NCBI GenBank assembly: GCA_038107835.1
Contig: JAYNHH010000006.1
Span: 1-64,000 of the forward strand
DNA from: MED-G116 sp038107835
GTDB taxonomy: Bacteria; Pseudomonadota; Alphaproteobacteria; Puniceispirillales; Puniceispirillaceae
Direction: 5' to 3'
DNA length: 64,000 nt
The translations under genes and the position numbers were made by a program. Under the pieces are notes generated by a model. The model was not told the DNA's origin. It was given only the letters and a program-made list of their open reading frames with translations, and made no database searches. Positions 63,830-64,000 of the stretch are shown piece after piece; position 1 is the first letter of the stretch, and each line of letters opens with the position of its first letter.

Positions 63830-64000
63830 ATGACAAACAGACCAGATGAGAGAAGAGCTTTCGAGGAACATACAGGTGCAAAGGCCGGACGTTTCGACGG
63901 TGTCGCACGCGACTATTCCATGGAAGATGTCAAAAAGCTGTCTGGGTCAGTACCGATCGAACACTCCCTGGCCCGGCATGGTGCAAATAAGCTGTGGGAC
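63830..64000 (+). CDS. aceA: isocitrate lyase, N-terminal part (runs off the window)
   Basis: The first 57 codons of isocitrate lyase, the glyoxylate-cycle enzyme that splits isocitrate to glyoxylate and succinate. The text RFDGVARDYSMEDVKKLSGSV followed by IEHSLARHGANKLWD matches the family start, although only a fragment is visible. AAGGA lies upstream of the ATG. Its divergent neighbour is the ScfR/RamB-like regulator, as in other bacteria where such regulators control aceA. Confidence 0.85.
   Translation, partial: MTNRPDERRAFEEHTGAKAGRFDGVARDYSMEDVKKLSGSVPIEHSLARHGANKLWD

Noticed and set aside
63579..63908. N-terminal extension of the ScfR-like regulator by 110 residues
   Set aside because: A strong ribosome site stands before the Met at 63578, the extension looks like translated promoter DNA, and it would overlap the start of aceA.

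Overview
The window is a piece of an alphaproteobacterial chromosome, probably from a marine lineage of the SAR116 or Rhodospirillales type. The small alphaproteobacterial families DUF2794, DUF3126 and DUF1489, the order der-bamB-TPR protein, the UrtBCDE-UreDABCEFG arrangement and an ScfR-type regulator beside aceA support this. The genus is inference. A run of 100 N at 58879-58978 shows that the sequence is a scaffold, so joins and frameshifts must be read with care.

Region 1 (1-8317, minus strand) is a compact urea operon: urea ABC transporter genes urtB (front missing), urtC, urtD and urtE (one-base frameshift), then ureD, ureA, ureB, ureC, ureE, ureF, ureG. Together they would import urea and hydrolyse it with a nickel urease. 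The front of urtB and all of urtA are replaced at about 8300-8317 by unrelated sequence. Region 2 (8453-11558) holds the sulfate-activation genes cysNC and cysD and a tRNA-Val(GAC). Region 3 (11794-18530) is core genome: an N-formylglutamate amidohydrolase-like gene, der, bamB, a YfgM-like TPR membrane protein, DUF2794, DUF3126, a LysE/ArgO exporter and a small membrane protein.

Region 4 (about 18600-47400) is visibly richer in A and T and is a surface-polysaccharide island. A plus-strand arm (19225-27856) carries a methyltransferase, an SxtJ / DUF5989 / carbamoyltransferase module that includes a 49-residue gene, an SGNH-type protein, a Wzz-like chain-length protein, an O-antigen ligase/polymerase and an NAD-dependent epimerase. 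A minus-strand arm of 18 tightly packed genes (46652 down to 27867) starts with a nonulosonic (sialic-acid-like) acid pathway: PseB-like dehydratase, aldo/keto reductase, SpsF-type cytidylyltransferase, DegT aminotransferase, RmlD-like reductase, NeuB-like synthase. It continues with glycosyltransferases, asparagine synthase, flippase, polymerase, another DegT enzyme, a GNAT, a split transketolase, a third DegT enzyme and the initiating sugar transferase. The two arms meet tail to tail only 10 bases apart.

Region 5 (47401-64000) returns to GC-rich core genome: guaA, an RsmB-like rRNA methyltransferase, guaB with a clear terminator, rlmE, a MATE transporter, glnE, an MFS transporter, the scaffold gap, a nuclease, a small unknown protein, DUF1489, mgtE, an ScfR/RamB-like regulator and the divergent start of aceA (isocitrate lyase), which runs off the window. 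The most interesting parts are the variant nonulosonic acid pathway with its candidate transferase, the split transketolase in a glycan operon, and the carbamoyltransferase-SxtJ-DUF5989 module.
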